Below, in pieces: positions 52,810 through 63,334 of a stretch of DNA of 64,000 nt. Position numbers and translations under genes: made by a program. The stretch is from assembly GCA_001941065.1 (NCBI GenBank), contig MSHJ01000010.1:124001-188000 (forward strand), in the 5' to 3' direction. The notes under the pieces are model-generated. The model saw only the letters and a program-made list of their open reading frames with translations, made no database searches and was not told the DNA's origin. How positions within the stretch are numbered: the first letter of the stretch is position 1; every line of letters begins with the position of its first letter. Origin of the DNA: Alistipes sp. Zagget8 (GTDB lineage: Bacteria > Bacteroidota > Bacteroidia > Bacteroidales > Rikenellaceae).

Positions 52810-54758
52810 ATGAAAAAAATCTTTTCCGCTATTGCCGTCCTGACGGCATTCGCAATGGTTGCCGTCTCGTGTAACGACGACGACACCAAGGACGAGGACA
52901 TCCCCGTCACCGAAGTCAAAGTCACCCCGGCGACCGGCAGCGTCGTCGCAGGAACCACCCTTACCCTGAAAGCCGAAATCCTGCCCGAGAATGCCACGAA
53001 CAAAACCGTGGAATGGGTATCCCGCACTCCGGAGACCGCCACGGTCGATAAATCGACGGGCGTCGTGACCGGTGTAGCCGAAGGTGAAGCCGTAATTATG
53101 GCAATCTGCGGCGGCAAAAACGGCAAAGCGACACTCACCGTCACCGCAGCTCCGATCCGTGTCGAGAAAATCGAACTTTCGAAGACCGAACTGCCCCTGT
53201 TCGTCGGTAAGACCGAGAAACTGACCTACACGATCAATCCCGAGAACGCCACCGACCAGACCGCTGTATGGGATTCGAGCAACAAGACGGTTGCGACCAT
53301 CGCCGACGACGGTACCGTAACGGCCCTGGCCGAAGGTACGACCGACATCACCCTGACCATCGACGAGAAGACCGCGACTGCAAAGTGACCGTGTCGATTC
53401 CCGCTATCGAAGGCATCACAGTACCCTACCTGAGCGCAATTCAGGGCAACACCGTCACGATGACCGCCGCAGGATTCAAAGCCGGCGACAAAGTGAAGAT
53501 CGAGGCGGTGGCCGGCGAAGAATACAGCGCCGAAGCCGACGTCGCCAACGTAACCGCCCAGAACGCGACGTTCGAACTCCCTGCCGCCGCATCGCGCGAC
53601 CGTTCCTACAAGCTGACCGTCCTGCGCGGCGGCGCGAAGCAAGCCGAGGCATTCCTGCACCCCGACGATCAGTTCGTAGCCATTCCCTACCACCTGGGCT
53701 ATTATCTGACCGGCGAGGACGAAGTGGTTCCCACCGATCCCTCCATGCGTGCCAACGAGGAGGGTGTTACCCGCCGCGGCTACATGCCGGGCAAGATCGT
53801 CGATTACAACGAGGAGACCAAAGAGTTCCGGGTATGGAAAAAGGATGCCGCCCTCGCCGGCTTCACCGCCGCGACGCTCGACCTCACCTATGCCACGGGA
53901 GTCACCTCGATCAAACCCCTGACCGACCTCTACGGACCTCTGACGAGCGTGAACCGCGTCTACGTCGCCAATTCGTCGATCGAGTCGCTCGATATGACCC
54001 AGTTCCCCAACGCCACGCTGCTGCATGCCTGGGGCGACGCAGGATCGGGACTCAACAAGATCGCAAGTATCAATTTCGGCACCTATACCGACGACGAACA
54101 CGCCTGCAAAGTGACGCAGATGTATTTGTCCTCGCAATCGCTCACCGGAACCATCGATCTGCGCAACTGCATCGCCCTGAACGAACTGAAACTCGACGGC
54201 AACCAGCTCGAAGGCATCAACCTCGGCACGGCCAACGGCGACAGCTCGGACAAAGACCGCATGCTGGTCGTATATTCGATCAGCGCGAAGAACAACAAGC
54301 TCAAAGAGATCGACATCTCGAACTGCGGACGTCTGCGCCAGCTCTGGCTCGACGGCAACAAGATCGAACGGGCGCGCCTGCTGAACAACGCCTTGGGCGA
54401 AGGCTATAACAGCCAGCGTCCCGACTCGTGGTTCCCCTACATGTACATACTCAAAAACAAGGAGGATTTCACGATCACCTGGGCGACGGCCGCCGAAGCC
54501 GAAGGCCGCGAACGCCATATCGACGTCGAACACTACTGGTACCGGAACCTGTCGCCCTCGAACAAGGGCGAGAACGGCGAAAAGCCCGGCTACGACAAGT
54601 GGGTGAACAACAGCCCCGTGATCCAGGCGCTCAAAGACGGCTTTACCGTTACCGATTGGAGCTATGCGCTGGAAGGCTACGACGGCGGCGGCGTCAAGAT
54701 CAAGCACACGCATACCTCGATCGACGACCTCTGCCCTGCGGAACAGGATGCCGAATGA
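52810..54758 (+). pseudogene. Ig-like/TIG/LRR surface lipoprotein interrupted by a frameshift
   Basis: The first part, 52810-53388, encodes a lipoprotein signal (MKKIFSAIAVLTAFAMVAVSC) and two bacterial Ig-like (BIG2) domains, ending at TGA 53386-53388. The same protein clearly continues in the next frame up to the TGA at 54756-54758 (DCKVTVSIPAIEGITVPYLS onward) with a TIG-like domain and LRR-like repeats (GTIDLRNCIALNELKLDGN, LKEIDISNCGRLRQLWLDGN). Adding one base near 53378 would read TATCKVTV, the usual end of a BIG2 domain. It is related in layout to the two lipoproteins of the SusCD operon. A true mutation or a sequencing error are both possible. Confidence 0.8.
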
Positions 54759-54793
54759 TAAAAAACCGAATAATACAACCCTAAAAACAGACG

Positions 54794-56881
54794 ATGAAAC
54801 CCGTAATCAATTACCGACGTACCATCATCGCCTTGGCAAGTGCCCTGTTGCTGGCGCTGGGAGCAATCCCGGCGTCAGCGCAGGTGCGTTTGCAAATGCA
54901 AGGCGACAAGACAGACATCGCCCGCTGGATCGACCGACATTTCGCCAAAGGCCAGCTGCCGCCGTTCTCGTTCATCCTCGACGAGCGGCCGTCGGAGGAG
55001 TTCCTCCGCACGTGGCGCTGGAGCCGCACGGCACCCGCATCGGCGGAAAAAGATGTCGTCCTGCGCACGTTCACCTACACCGACCCCCGCAGCGGACTTG
55101 AAGTGGTCTGCGATGTCAAGGGATACCCCGATTTCCGGGCCGTGGAGTGGGTGCTGCATTTCCGCAATACGTCGGCAAAGAATTCCGGGCAGCTCACACG
55201 CGTGAAGGTCGCGGATTTCGACATGGTCTACCCCGCCGCCGGAGCGCTGAAAATCCACTATGCCGAAGGCAACAAGATTTCGAAGGCCGACTATGCGCCC
55301 CGCACCGCGGAGTTCCGCACGGAGCAGCCGCTGCACATCGAGCCCCACGGAGGACGTTCGTCGGAGGAGGCTTTCCCCTTCTTCAACCTCGAATCCGAGG
55401 CTTCGCGGCAGGGCGTGATGGTCGCCGTCGGCTGGACCGGAACGTGGTTCGCCGACCTCGAAAAACGGGACCCGAACCGCCTGACGCTGGCGACGGGCAT
55501 GCTGAACACCGATCTTTACCTCTACCCGGGCGAGCAGATTCGCACGCCCTCAGTCGCCCTGATGTTCTGGAGCGGCGACCGCATGAACGGCCACAACCGT
55601 TTCCGCCGCCTCGTCCTCGCACACCACTCGCGCAAGGTCGACGGCAGTCCGTTCTATCCGCTTTGCAGCGCCTTCAACTACCGCGACCCGCAGCCCTGCG
55701 GCGAATATTCGTGTCTGACGGCCGACTGGGCCATCGCCATGGTCCGCCGCTACTCGATGTTCGAACTGACGCCCGACGTCTTCTGGCTCGACGCCGGATG
55801 GCACACCGGGGCCGGTGATTTCCAGCACGGCAAGAGCTGGGCCAACACCACGGGCAACTGGACAGTCGACCGGGAACGCTTCCCCGAGGGGCTGAAACCC
55901 GTATCGGACGCCGTGCACGAGACCGGCGCCAAATTCATGGTGTGGTTCGAACCCGAGCGCGTCGTGAAAGGCACGCAATGGGCCACGGAACACAAGGAGT
56001 GGATGCTCGACACCGCATGGCCCGAAGGTTCGGAACAATCGACCTGGTACCTGTTCGACCTGGGCAACGACGCGGCGTGCGACTGGCTCTGCAAATACTA
56101 CGGCGACCTGATCGAAGAGAACGGAATCGACTACTACCGCCAGGATTTCAACATGCTTCCGGCCGGCTACTGGCGCGATGCCGACCAGCCCGGACGCAGC
56201 GGCATCACGGAAATCCGCCACATCGAAAACCTCTACAAATTCTGGGACTACCTGCTGGAACGCTTCCCGGGCCTGCTGATCGACAACTGCGCCTCGGGCG
56301 GCAAGCGCCTCGACTGGGAATCCATCGGCCGCAGCGCACCTCTCTGGCGCAGCGACTACTACCACTACGACGACCCCGACGGCTACCAGTGCCACACCTA
56401 CGGGTTGAATTTCTTCCTGCCGATACACGGCACGGGCATCCTGCTGCCGGACCAGTATTCGTTCCGGTCGAGCCTTTCGTCGGCGCTCCAGTGCAACTGG
56501 AAAGTCACCGAACCGGGCGTTTCGGTCCTCGACATGCAACAACGCATCCGGGAATACCGCGATATCCGCGAATACTACTACGAAGATTATTATCCGCTCT
56601 CGGGAACGGGCGACCTCACGGGTTCCGACGTGTGGCTGGCCTACCAGATGCACCGTCCGTCGGACGACTCGGGCATCGTGGTCGCCTTCCGCCGCCAGGA
56701 CGCTCCCGACGCGGAATACAAAGTACGCCTGGGCGGACTCACGCCCGACGCCTCCTATACCCTCGTGGACTGCGACACGCAGGCCGAGACCGTTCGCAGC
56801 GGCCGGGAATTGACGGAGGGGCTGACGCTCCGCCTCGACAACCCGCGAAGCTCGCTGCTGATTAAATACCGCAAAAACTGA
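54794..56881 (+). CDS. GH36 alpha-galactosidase (copy 1)
   Basis: 695 residues with a signal peptide (cleavage near ASAQ). An N-terminal beta-supersandwich is followed by the barrel with VFWLDAGW, KFMVWFEPERV, the nucleophile Asp451 in YRQDFN and the acid/base Asp507 at the end of DNCASGGKRLD. This is the alpha-galactosidase signature of GH36/clan GH-D. It is one of two tandem paralogues, and starts 35 bp after the frameshifted lipoprotein. It probably removes terminal alpha-galactose in the periplasm. Confidence 0.9.
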   Translation: MKPVINYRRTIIALASALLLALGAIPASAQVRLQMQGDKTDIARWIDRHFAKGQLPPFSFILDERPSEEFLRTWRWSRTAPASAEKDVVLRTFTYTDPRSGLEVVCDVKGYPDFRAVEWVLHFRNTSAKNSGQLTRVKVADFDMVYPAAGALKIHYAEGNKISKADYAPRTAEFRTEQPLHIEPHGGRSSEEAFPFFNLESEASRQGVMVAVGWTGTWFADLEKRDPNRLTLATGMLNTDLYLYPGEQIRTPSVALMFWSGDRMNGHNRFRRLVLAHHSRKVDGSPFYPLCSAFNYRDPQPCGEYSCLTADWAIAMVRRYSMFELTPDVFWLDAGWHTGAGDFQHGKSWANTTGNWTVDRERFPEGLKPVSDAVHETGAKFMVWFEPERVVKGTQWATEHKEWMLDTAWPEGSEQSTWYLFDLGNDAACDWLCKYYGDLIEENGIDYYRQDFNMLPAGYWRDADQPGRSGITEIRHIENLYKFWDYLLERFPGLLIDNCASGGKRLDWESIGRSAPLWRSDYYHYDDPDGYQCHTYGLNFFLPIHGTGILLPDQYSFRSSLSSALQCNWKVTEPGVSVLDMQQRIREYRDIREYYYEDYYPLSGTGDLTGSDVWLAYQMHRPSDDSGIVVAFRRQDAPDAEYKVRLGGLTPDASYTLVDCDTQAETVRSGRELTEGLTLRLDNPRSSLLIKYRKN

Positions 56882-56894
56882 CGCCCCATAAGCC

Positions 56895-58973
56895 ATGAAA
56901 CACCTGTTCAGACTACTGCTCGCAGCACTCCTGCTGACCGCCGTACAGGCCTCCGCCCAGTCGCGCCTGCGCATTCCCGCCAAGGGCGCCGAATGTGAGA
57001 AATGGGTCGCCGGAGCCTTTGCCAAAGGCAAGGTGCCGCCTTTCTCGTTCGTCTACGGAGGCGTGCCCTCCGGCAAGACGATCGCCAACTGGAAATACGC
57101 CGCCGAGACGCTTCCCGCAACGGATCGGAACGTCACCGAGCGCGTCTACACCTACACCGACCCCGCAACGGGACTCGCCGTCGAATGCCGCGTGAAGACC
57201 TTCGCGGATTTCAACGCCATGGAGTGGGTGCTCCGCTTCCGCAACACCTCCGACAGGAACACCCCGAAGATCGAGCAGGTGAAGGTTGTAGACATCACCC
57301 CTGAATCGACGGCCAAGGGAGCCTACCTGCTCCACTACGCCGACGGGAGCCACGTCTCGAAGGCCGATTTCCACGCCCGTTCGCGCGAGCTGGCCGTGGG
57401 CGACCAGCATTCGATGCACCCGCAGGGCGGACGCTCGTCGTCGCACGCCTTTCCCTTTTTCAACGTCCAACTGCCCACGGGAGGCATGGTCGTAGCCATC
57501 GGATGGACCGGTAACTGGAAAGCCGACATCGCACGCCCGGCGGCGAACGCCGTGAACGTGGCGACCGGCATGAAGAACCTGGCCGCTTACCTCCTTCCGG
57601 GCGAGGAGATCCGCACTCCTTCGACGGCCATGCTCCTGTGGCAGGGCGACGACCGCATGGACGGCCAGAACCTGCTGCGCCGCTTCCTGCTGGCCCACCA
57701 CCACCCCACGGCCGACGGCAAACCCGCCGTGTTCCCGATCTGTTCGAGCTTCAACTACGGCGACCCCGCCCCCTGCAACGAATACACCTGCATGACGGCC
57801 GATTACGCCAAGGCCCTCGTGAAGCGTTACAAGCAGTTCGGCCTGCTGCCGCAGGTCTTCTGGCTCGACGCCGGATGGTACAGCAAGGCCGCCGACTGGA
57901 AGAACCACTACAACTGGGCCAACACCGTGGGCAACTGGTCGGTGGACAGCGTGCGGTTCCCGCAGGGGCTCGGCGAGGTGGCCGACGAGGTGCACCGCGC
58001 CGGCTGCAAGTTCATGGTGTGGTTCGAGCCCGAGCGCGTGATGAAAGATTCCGACTGGGCCATGCAGCACCCCGAATTCATGCTCGACGCCAGCGGCAAG
58101 GCTGCCCAGCCGGGCTGGGTGAAGCGCGGGAGCGTCGATTCGTTCCTCTTCAACCTGGGCGACCCCGTGGCCCGCACGTGGTTCTGCGAGCAGATCGCCA
58201 CGCTCATCCGCGACAACCGCATCGACTACTACCGGCAGGATTTCAACATCGATCCCGAAGGCTTCTGGTATGCCAACGACCAGCCCGACCGCGTGGGCAT
58301 CTGCGAAATCCGCTACATCGAGGGGCTCTACGCCTTCTGGGATTACCTGCGGGCCGAATTCCCGGGCCTCGTGATCGATAACTGCGCTTCGGGAGGCCGC
58401 CGCATCGACCTCGAATCGACCTCACGGTCGGCGCCCCTCTGGCGCACCGACTACAACTACGGCGAGCCGATCGGCTACCAGTGCCACACCTACGGGCTGA
58501 ACATGTGGCTGCCCGTACACGGCACGGGCACGCACAAATCCGACGCTTTCACCTTCCGGTCGAGCCTCAGCGCCACGATCATCTACAACTGGAAAATCTC
58601 CAACGCCGATTCGTCGATCCCCGAGATGCAGCGCCGCATGGCCGAGTTCGCCGCCGTGCGCCCCTACTTTTACGAAGACTACTACCCGCTGACGGGTTAC
58701 GGCGACATGACGGGCGACGACATCTGGCTGGCCTACCAGCTCCTGCGGCCCTCGGACCAGACGGGTTACGTGGTGGCTTTCCGCCGCGAACTCTCGCCCG
58801 ACGAGCGGCAGGTGGTCCGTTTCCGCGGACTGGAACCCGACGCGGCCTACGTGCTGGAGAACGCCGACAACGGCGACCGCGTGGAGGCCACGGGCCGACA
58901 GCTGATGGACGGTTTCACGATGAGCATCGGACAGCCGCGCTCGTCGCTGCTGATTAAATACGGTAAAAAGTAA
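56895..58973 (+). CDS. GH36 alpha-galactosidase (copy 2)
   Basis: 692 residues with a signal peptide (cleavage near ASAQS). It is homologous to the preceding gene over its length, sharing VFWLDAGW, KFMVWFEPERV, YRQDFN with nucleophile Asp449, and DNCASGGRRID with acid/base Asp505. Sequence between motifs has diverged, so the two may differ in linkage or substrate. The start is 13 bp after copy 1. Confidence 0.9.
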   Translation: MKHLFRLLLAALLLTAVQASAQSRLRIPAKGAECEKWVAGAFAKGKVPPFSFVYGGVPSGKTIANWKYAAETLPATDRNVTERVYTYTDPATGLAVECRVKTFADFNAMEWVLRFRNTSDRNTPKIEQVKVVDITPESTAKGAYLLHYADGSHVSKADFHARSRELAVGDQHSMHPQGGRSSSHAFPFFNVQLPTGGMVVAIGWTGNWKADIARPAANAVNVATGMKNLAAYLLPGEEIRTPSTAMLLWQGDDRMDGQNLLRRFLLAHHHPTADGKPAVFPICSSFNYGDPAPCNEYTCMTADYAKALVKRYKQFGLLPQVFWLDAGWYSKAADWKNHYNWANTVGNWSVDSVRFPQGLGEVADEVHRAGCKFMVWFEPERVMKDSDWAMQHPEFMLDASGKAAQPGWVKRGSVDSFLFNLGDPVARTWFCEQIATLIRDNRIDYYRQDFNIDPEGFWYANDQPDRVGICEIRYIEGLYAFWDYLRAEFPGLVIDNCASGGRRIDLESTSRSAPLWRTDYNYGEPIGYQCHTYGLNMWLPVHGTGTHKSDAFTFRSSLSATIIYNWKISNADSSIPEMQRRMAEFAAVRPYFYEDYYPLTGYGDMTGDDIWLAYQLLRPSDQTGYVVAFRRELSPDERQVVRFRGLEPDAAYVLENADNGDRVEATGRQLMDGFTMSIGQPRSSLLIKYGKK

Positions 58974-58977
58974 GACC

Positions 58978-59847
58978 ATGCTGCGCAAATTGTTCCTTTC
59001 ACTGCTCTTCGCCGCGGGTTCGCTCTCGCTGTATGCCGCCCGCCCGGGCTTCACGCTCTGGCAGCTGCCTCCGCAGGGACCCTCGCAGATGAACTCCTAT
59101 GTAATTCGCACCGATGCGGGGCGCGTCGTGGTGATCGACGGCGGCACGGCGGCTGACGCCCCCTACCTGCGGGGATTCCTCGCGGCGCTGGGCAACCGCG
59201 TGGAGCGGTGGTTCGTGACGCACCCCCATGTCGACCACATGGGCGCCCTGACCGAGATTCTGCGCATCCCCGACGGCATCGAGATAGGGACCGTTTATCA
59301 GTCGCCGATGAGCCAAGCGCAGCTGGACACCGACCTCAACCGGCGGAAGCTGGCCGACGCCTACCTCGAAGCCCTCGCGGCCTCGGGCGTACACGTCGAA
59401 AACCTCACGCAGCCGGGAATGGAAATGCGTCTCGACGGGCTGCGGCTCAAGGTCCTGCAGGTCAACGACACCACAACGCTGGTCAACGCCTACAACAACG
59501 CCAGCATCGTGCTGCGGCTCTGGGACAAGCGCAAATCGCTGCTGATGCTCGGTGACACGGGCGAAGAGAGCGGCGACCGCCTGCTGCGCAGCGTCCCGCA
59601 GGAGGAACTCGACTGCGACTATATCCAGATGGCCCACCACGGACAAATGGGCGTCCGCGAGGAGTTCTACCGCACGGTCCGTTTCCGCGCCTGCCTCTGG
59701 CCCACGCCCCTGTGGGTCTGGAACAACGACGTGGGCGAAGGCTACGACACGGCGTGGATGAAGACCCCCGAGACCCGCCGCTGGATGGATGAAAAAGGAA
59801 TCACCGAGCACCACTGCGCCTGGCAGGGACTCGTAAAGATCGAATAA
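58978..59847 (+). CDS. Secreted metallo-beta-lactamase-fold hydrolase
   Basis: 289 residues with a signal peptide (cleavage near LYAA). The zinc motif HxHxDH is His82-Pro-His84-Val-Asp86-His87, and further MBL elements are SLLMLGDTGEES and MAHHGQMG. The fold covers esterases, phosphodiesterases and nucleases; ComEC-like MBLs are the nearest flavour. In this periplasmic glycan operon it may remove an ester or phosphate. It starts 4 bp after the GH36 stop. Confidence 0.85.
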   Translation: MLRKLFLSLLFAAGSLSLYAARPGFTLWQLPPQGPSQMNSYVIRTDAGRVVVIDGGTAADAPYLRGFLAALGNRVERWFVTHPHVDHMGALTEILRIPDGIEIGTVYQSPMSQAQLDTDLNRRKLADAYLEALAASGVHVENLTQPGMEMRLDGLRLKVLQVNDTTTLVNAYNNASIVLRLWDKRKSLLMLGDTGEESGDRLLRSVPQEELDCDYIQMAHHGQMGVREEFYRTVRFRACLWPTPLWVWNNDVGEGYDTAWMKTPETRRWMDEKGITEHHCAWQGLVKIE

Positions 59848-59875
59848 CCGAAGAAAAAACCTAACACCATAAACC

Positions 59876-61492
59876 ATGAAAAGAAACATCCTGCGTTACG
59901 CGATGCTGGTCTGCCTGAGTGCTTTGGCAGTCACCGTATCGTGTTCGGAAAGCAAATCGGGCGAGACACCCGACGACCCCGACAAACTGACGGCCATCAC
60001 CATCACCCCCGCGTCCCTCGCGCTGACGGTCGGACAGACCACCCCGCTGACCGCTGCGGCCACGCCCGCAACGGCCTCGCTCGAAGGTCTCCGCTGGTCG
60101 AGCGAGGACCCGACGATCGCCCAGGCCGGCGACGACGGAACGATCAAGGGCGTAGCCGTCGGCAAAACGACCGTCAAGGCCAAATGCGGCGACGTGACCG
60201 CCTCGTGCGAGGTCACGGTGACCGCCGCCCCTATCGTGCTCGAAAAAATCGAACTTTCGGCCACGCTCGCATCGGTTGCGGCGGGTAAAACGGTGGACAT
60301 CACGGCGAAACTCGTTCCCGAGAATGCCGCCGTGGAAGGTCCCGTCGTCTGGAAAAGCGACGACACCTCCAAAGCGACCGTCGACCAGAACGGCCGTGTG
60401 ACGGGCGTCGCCGCCGGACGCACCGTCGTCAGCGCGACCTTGGGAACGGTCAGCGCCAGCTGCGACATCGAGGTGTACGCCCCGGCAGCGGCCCGCGATT
60501 TCGTCTTCCTGCAGCTCAACCTCTGGGAGGGCCTCGCCAACGTCGCCAACGCCCGGGAGGCGCTTATCAAGCAGCTCGTCGAACTGAAACCCGATGCCGC
60601 ATCGTTCTGCGAGTTCCCATCCGAGGGAAGCGCGGAGGACATTTTGTCCGAGGCAGTCAGGGAGTTATACACCCGCACGGGAATACGTTACACCTACACT
60701 TACAAGGGAGGCAGCGGCACCCGCGGCCTGCTGACGCGCCACCCGGTGCTCTCGACCGACGCCGTGAACGGCAGCCAGTGGTTCTACCGCACCGTGATCG
60801 ATTTCTACGGACAGCAGATGGCGCTCTACGCCTCGCACGCCTACCACATGTATTACGCCTGCTACCTGCCGCGCGGCTACGGCGACGGCTCCTCGCCCTA
60901 CGGCTGGGACAAACTCGCCGACGGGCCGATCACCGACGTCAGTTTCATCCTCGACCGCGAGGAGAAATCCGGCCGCACACAAATCGCCAAAGACCTCACG
61001 GCCGACTCCAAGACCCAGCAGGCGCAGGGACGCCTCTGCATCTTCGGCGGCGACCTCAACCAGCCGTCGCACCTCGACTGGACCGAGGCGATGAAAGACA
61101 AATACGAGCACAACGGCTGCGTGGTGGCATGGCCCATCTCGACGGTCTGCTACGCCGACGGCATGCAGGATGCCTACCGGACGGTCTATCCCGATCCGGC
61201 GACCCATCCAGGCGTAACGTGGCCCGTGAGCAACAAGGACGCCAACAAGATCACCCAGTGGGCGGCGGAGGCTGACGAACGCGACCGTATCGATTTCGTC
61301 TACTACCGTCCCGCATCGAATTTCGCGCCCAAAAAGGCCCAGATCATGGGTCCCTCGGCGATGATCTCCAAGAGCGTCGTGGTCGAGGACCAGTTCGTCA
61401 ATAAAGCCGAGGAGCTGATCGAGCCCGTAGGCGGCGTATGGCCCAGCGATCACCGGGGCCTGCTGATCACCTTCGAGGTGAAATTCCCTTAA
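59876..61492 (+). CDS. Lipoprotein with two Ig-like domains and an endonuclease/exonuclease/phosphatase-family domain
   Basis: 538 residues. Lipoprotein signal with Cys in LAVTVSCSES. Two BIG2 domains occupy about 35-120 and 122-200. The EEP-fold domain (about 205-538) has LQLNLWEGL, SFCEFPSE (catalytic Glu region), GGDLNQPSHLDW, ADERDRIDFVYY and WPSDHRGLLITF. EEP enzymes are metal-dependent phosphodiesterases, including sphingomyelinases and inositol phosphatases. A surface phosphodiesterase in a PUL suggests a phospho-substituted glycan or glycolipid. The BIG2 domains resemble those of the frameshifted lipoprotein upstream. Confidence 0.87.
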   Translation: MKRNILRYAMLVCLSALAVTVSCSESKSGETPDDPDKLTAITITPASLALTVGQTTPLTAAATPATASLEGLRWSSEDPTIAQAGDDGTIKGVAVGKTTVKAKCGDVTASCEVTVTAAPIVLEKIELSATLASVAAGKTVDITAKLVPENAAVEGPVVWKSDDTSKATVDQNGRVTGVAAGRTVVSATLGTVSASCDIEVYAPAAARDFVFLQLNLWEGLANVANAREALIKQLVELKPDAASFCEFPSEGSAEDILSEAVRELYTRTGIRYTYTYKGGSGTRGLLTRHPVLSTDAVNGSQWFYRTVIDFYGQQMALYASHAYHMYYACYLPRGYGDGSSPYGWDKLADGPITDVSFILDREEKSGRTQIAKDLTADSKTQQAQGRLCIFGGDLNQPSHLDWTEAMKDKYEHNGCVVAWPISTVCYADGMQDAYRTVYPDPATHPGVTWPVSNKDANKITQWAAEADERDRIDFVYYRPASNFAPKKAQIMGPSAMISKSVVVEDQFVNKAEELIEPVGGVWPSDHRGLLITFEVKFP

Positions 61493-61516
61493 TAAAACCC
61501 TGAAAAAACGCACAAA

Positions 61517-63313
61517 ATGATTCAACGAACCATCCCGTTCCTCCTGCTCGCCCTGATCGCCTGCTCGAAATCCGACCCCGGCCCCGGACCGGGGCCGAAG
61601 CCGGGCGAGGTGGTTACATACGGTAACGAATCGCTGGTGGCGGTCGACCCCGCAGGCAAAGAGATCGCCTTCGACTACCGCGCCCCGCGCGACAAGAAGG
61701 TCGGCATCTTCTATTTCATCTGGCAGGGCGCCCACGGCTACGACGTAGGCGACTATTTCGGCGGCGACATCGTCCCGCCGAAAGCCTCCGACACCCGGTC
61801 GCCCTACGACATCAGCGAACTCGAGAAAGGCCACTCCAACCCGGCGGACATTCCCTTCGGTCCCGGGGGCGCCATGCACTACTGGGGCAAGCCCTACTTA
61901 GACTATTACGTGGCCAACGACAAGTGGGTGATCCGCCGCCATGCCCAGATGCTCGCAGAGGCGGGCGTCGACGTGATTTTCATCGACGTGACGAACGGCT
62001 ATGCCTACCTTCCGGTGGTCAAAACGCTCTGCGACGTCTATGTCCAGATGATGCGCGAAGGCAACCCCCGGCCGCAGATTTCGTTCATCCTCAACTCGAA
62101 CCCCGCCCCGGTGGTGCAGGAACTGCTGACGCTCTACGGCAACAGCGACTACGACCGCCTGTGGTACGAACTGGAAGGCAAACCGCTGCTCCTCGCACCT
62201 CCCGGAAATTACGGAGCCGGAGTCGCCAGCCGCCTCACGTTCCGCCACGCGTGGTTCGACACCCAGTTCAACTACGGCGGCAACTGGTACGGAGACGGAG
62301 TCGGCAAGTGGTCGTGGGGCGAATTCTCGCCGCAGCGCAACGTGCAGGAGGAGATGCCCGTCATGGTCGCCAGCCATCCGATCTGGAACATCGGACGCAG
62401 TTACACGGGCAATTCGCCCCAGGGCAAAGGCGGCCACCAGCCCGCAAACCCCACGGCCGAACAGCGTGCCGCGGGAACCTATTTCAAGCAGCAGTTCGAA
62501 CGGGCCATCGAGTGCGACCCCGACCTGATCTTCCTCACGGGATGGAACGAATGGGTGGCCCAGCGGCAGGGAGACACGGGTGCGACGTTCATCGACTGCT
62601 ACAACCACGAATTCAGCCGCGACATCGAACCCTGCGCCGACGATTTCACCGACGTCTACTATTACTACATGGCCGACTACGTGCGCCGCTACAAGGGCGT
62701 CAAGGCGGTCGAGCCGGTGAAGGAGATCCACGAAATCGCCGTAGACGGACGATTCGACGACTGGGAGGCCCTCGGAACCCGTTACAAGGATTACACGGGC
62801 GACACCGAGGCCCGCAACCACTGGGGCTTCGGCTACAAGAACATCAACCTCACGAACACCACCGGACGCAACGACATCTGCTACGCCAAAGTGGCCACCG
62901 ACAGCAAGTCGCTCTTCTTCTACGTGGAGACCGCCGATGCGATCACGCCCCGCACCGACCGCAACTGGATGCGGCTCTTCATCTCGGTGAAGGGCAGCGC
63001 CGCCCCGGCCTGGGAGGGATTCCAATGGGTGGTAAACAACAAGGTCACGGGCGACACCCGGACGACGCTCCAGCGTTCGAAAGGCGGCTGGGACTGGGAG
63101 GACGCCGCAACGGTCGACTACGCCGTTTCGGGCAACCGGATGGAGCTCGCCATCCCGCTCCGGGAGCTCGGCATCGCTGACGTGAGGGATTTCACGGTCG
63201 ATTTCAAGTGGATCGACAACGCCGTCACCGACGGCGACATCCGCGAATGTATGCGCGACGGCGACTCGGCTCCGGGCGACCGCTTCCGTTACCGTTACAT
63301 TTTCAAGTATTAA
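61517..63313 (+). CDS. GH99/GH71-like lipoprotein with C-terminal CBM9-like domain
   Basis: 598 residues, lipoprotein signal (LLLALIAC) followed by a Gly-Pro-Lys linker (PGPGPGPKPG). The central region (VGIFYFIWQGAHGYD, VDVIFIDVTNGYAY, LTGWNEWVAQRQG) has the TIM-barrel and Asn-Glu-Trp features of GH99/GH71-like enzymes, related to the partial gene at the start of the window. From about 405 a CBM9-like domain follows (IAVDGRFDDWEALGTRY, DICYAKVATDSKSLFFYVETA). Characterised GH99 enzymes are endo-acting mannosidases; that activity is only suggested here. Confidence 0.78.
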   Translation: MIQRTIPFLLLALIACSKSDPGPGPGPKPGEVVTYGNESLVAVDPAGKEIAFDYRAPRDKKVGIFYFIWQGAHGYDVGDYFGGDIVPPKASDTRSPYDISELEKGHSNPADIPFGPGGAMHYWGKPYLDYYVANDKWVIRRHAQMLAEAGVDVIFIDVTNGYAYLPVVKTLCDVYVQMMREGNPRPQISFILNSNPAPVVQELLTLYGNSDYDRLWYELEGKPLLLAPPGNYGAGVASRLTFRHAWFDTQFNYGGNWYGDGVGKWSWGEFSPQRNVQEEMPVMVASHPIWNIGRSYTGNSPQGKGGHQPANPTAEQRAAGTYFKQQFERAIECDPDLIFLTGWNEWVAQRQGDTGATFIDCYNHEFSRDIEPCADDFTDVYYYYMADYVRRYKGVKAVEPVKEIHEIAVDGRFDDWEALGTRYKDYTGDTEARNHWGFGYKNINLTNTTGRNDICYAKVATDSKSLFFYVETADAITPRTDRNWMRLFISVKGSAAPAWEGFQWVVNNKVTGDTRTTLQRSKGGWDWEDAATVDYAVSGNRMELAIPLRELGIADVRDFTVDFKWIDNAVTDGDIRECMRDGDSAPGDRFRYRYIFKY

Positions 63314-63334
63314 CTCCAATACCCCGATTCAACC

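Noticed and set aside
49584..53144. 1186-residue minus-strand ORF opposite the GH2, ROK and SIS genes
   Set aside because: It runs through several well-supported plus-strand genes and has no recognisable motif. Long antisense ORFs are expected in GC-rich coding DNA.
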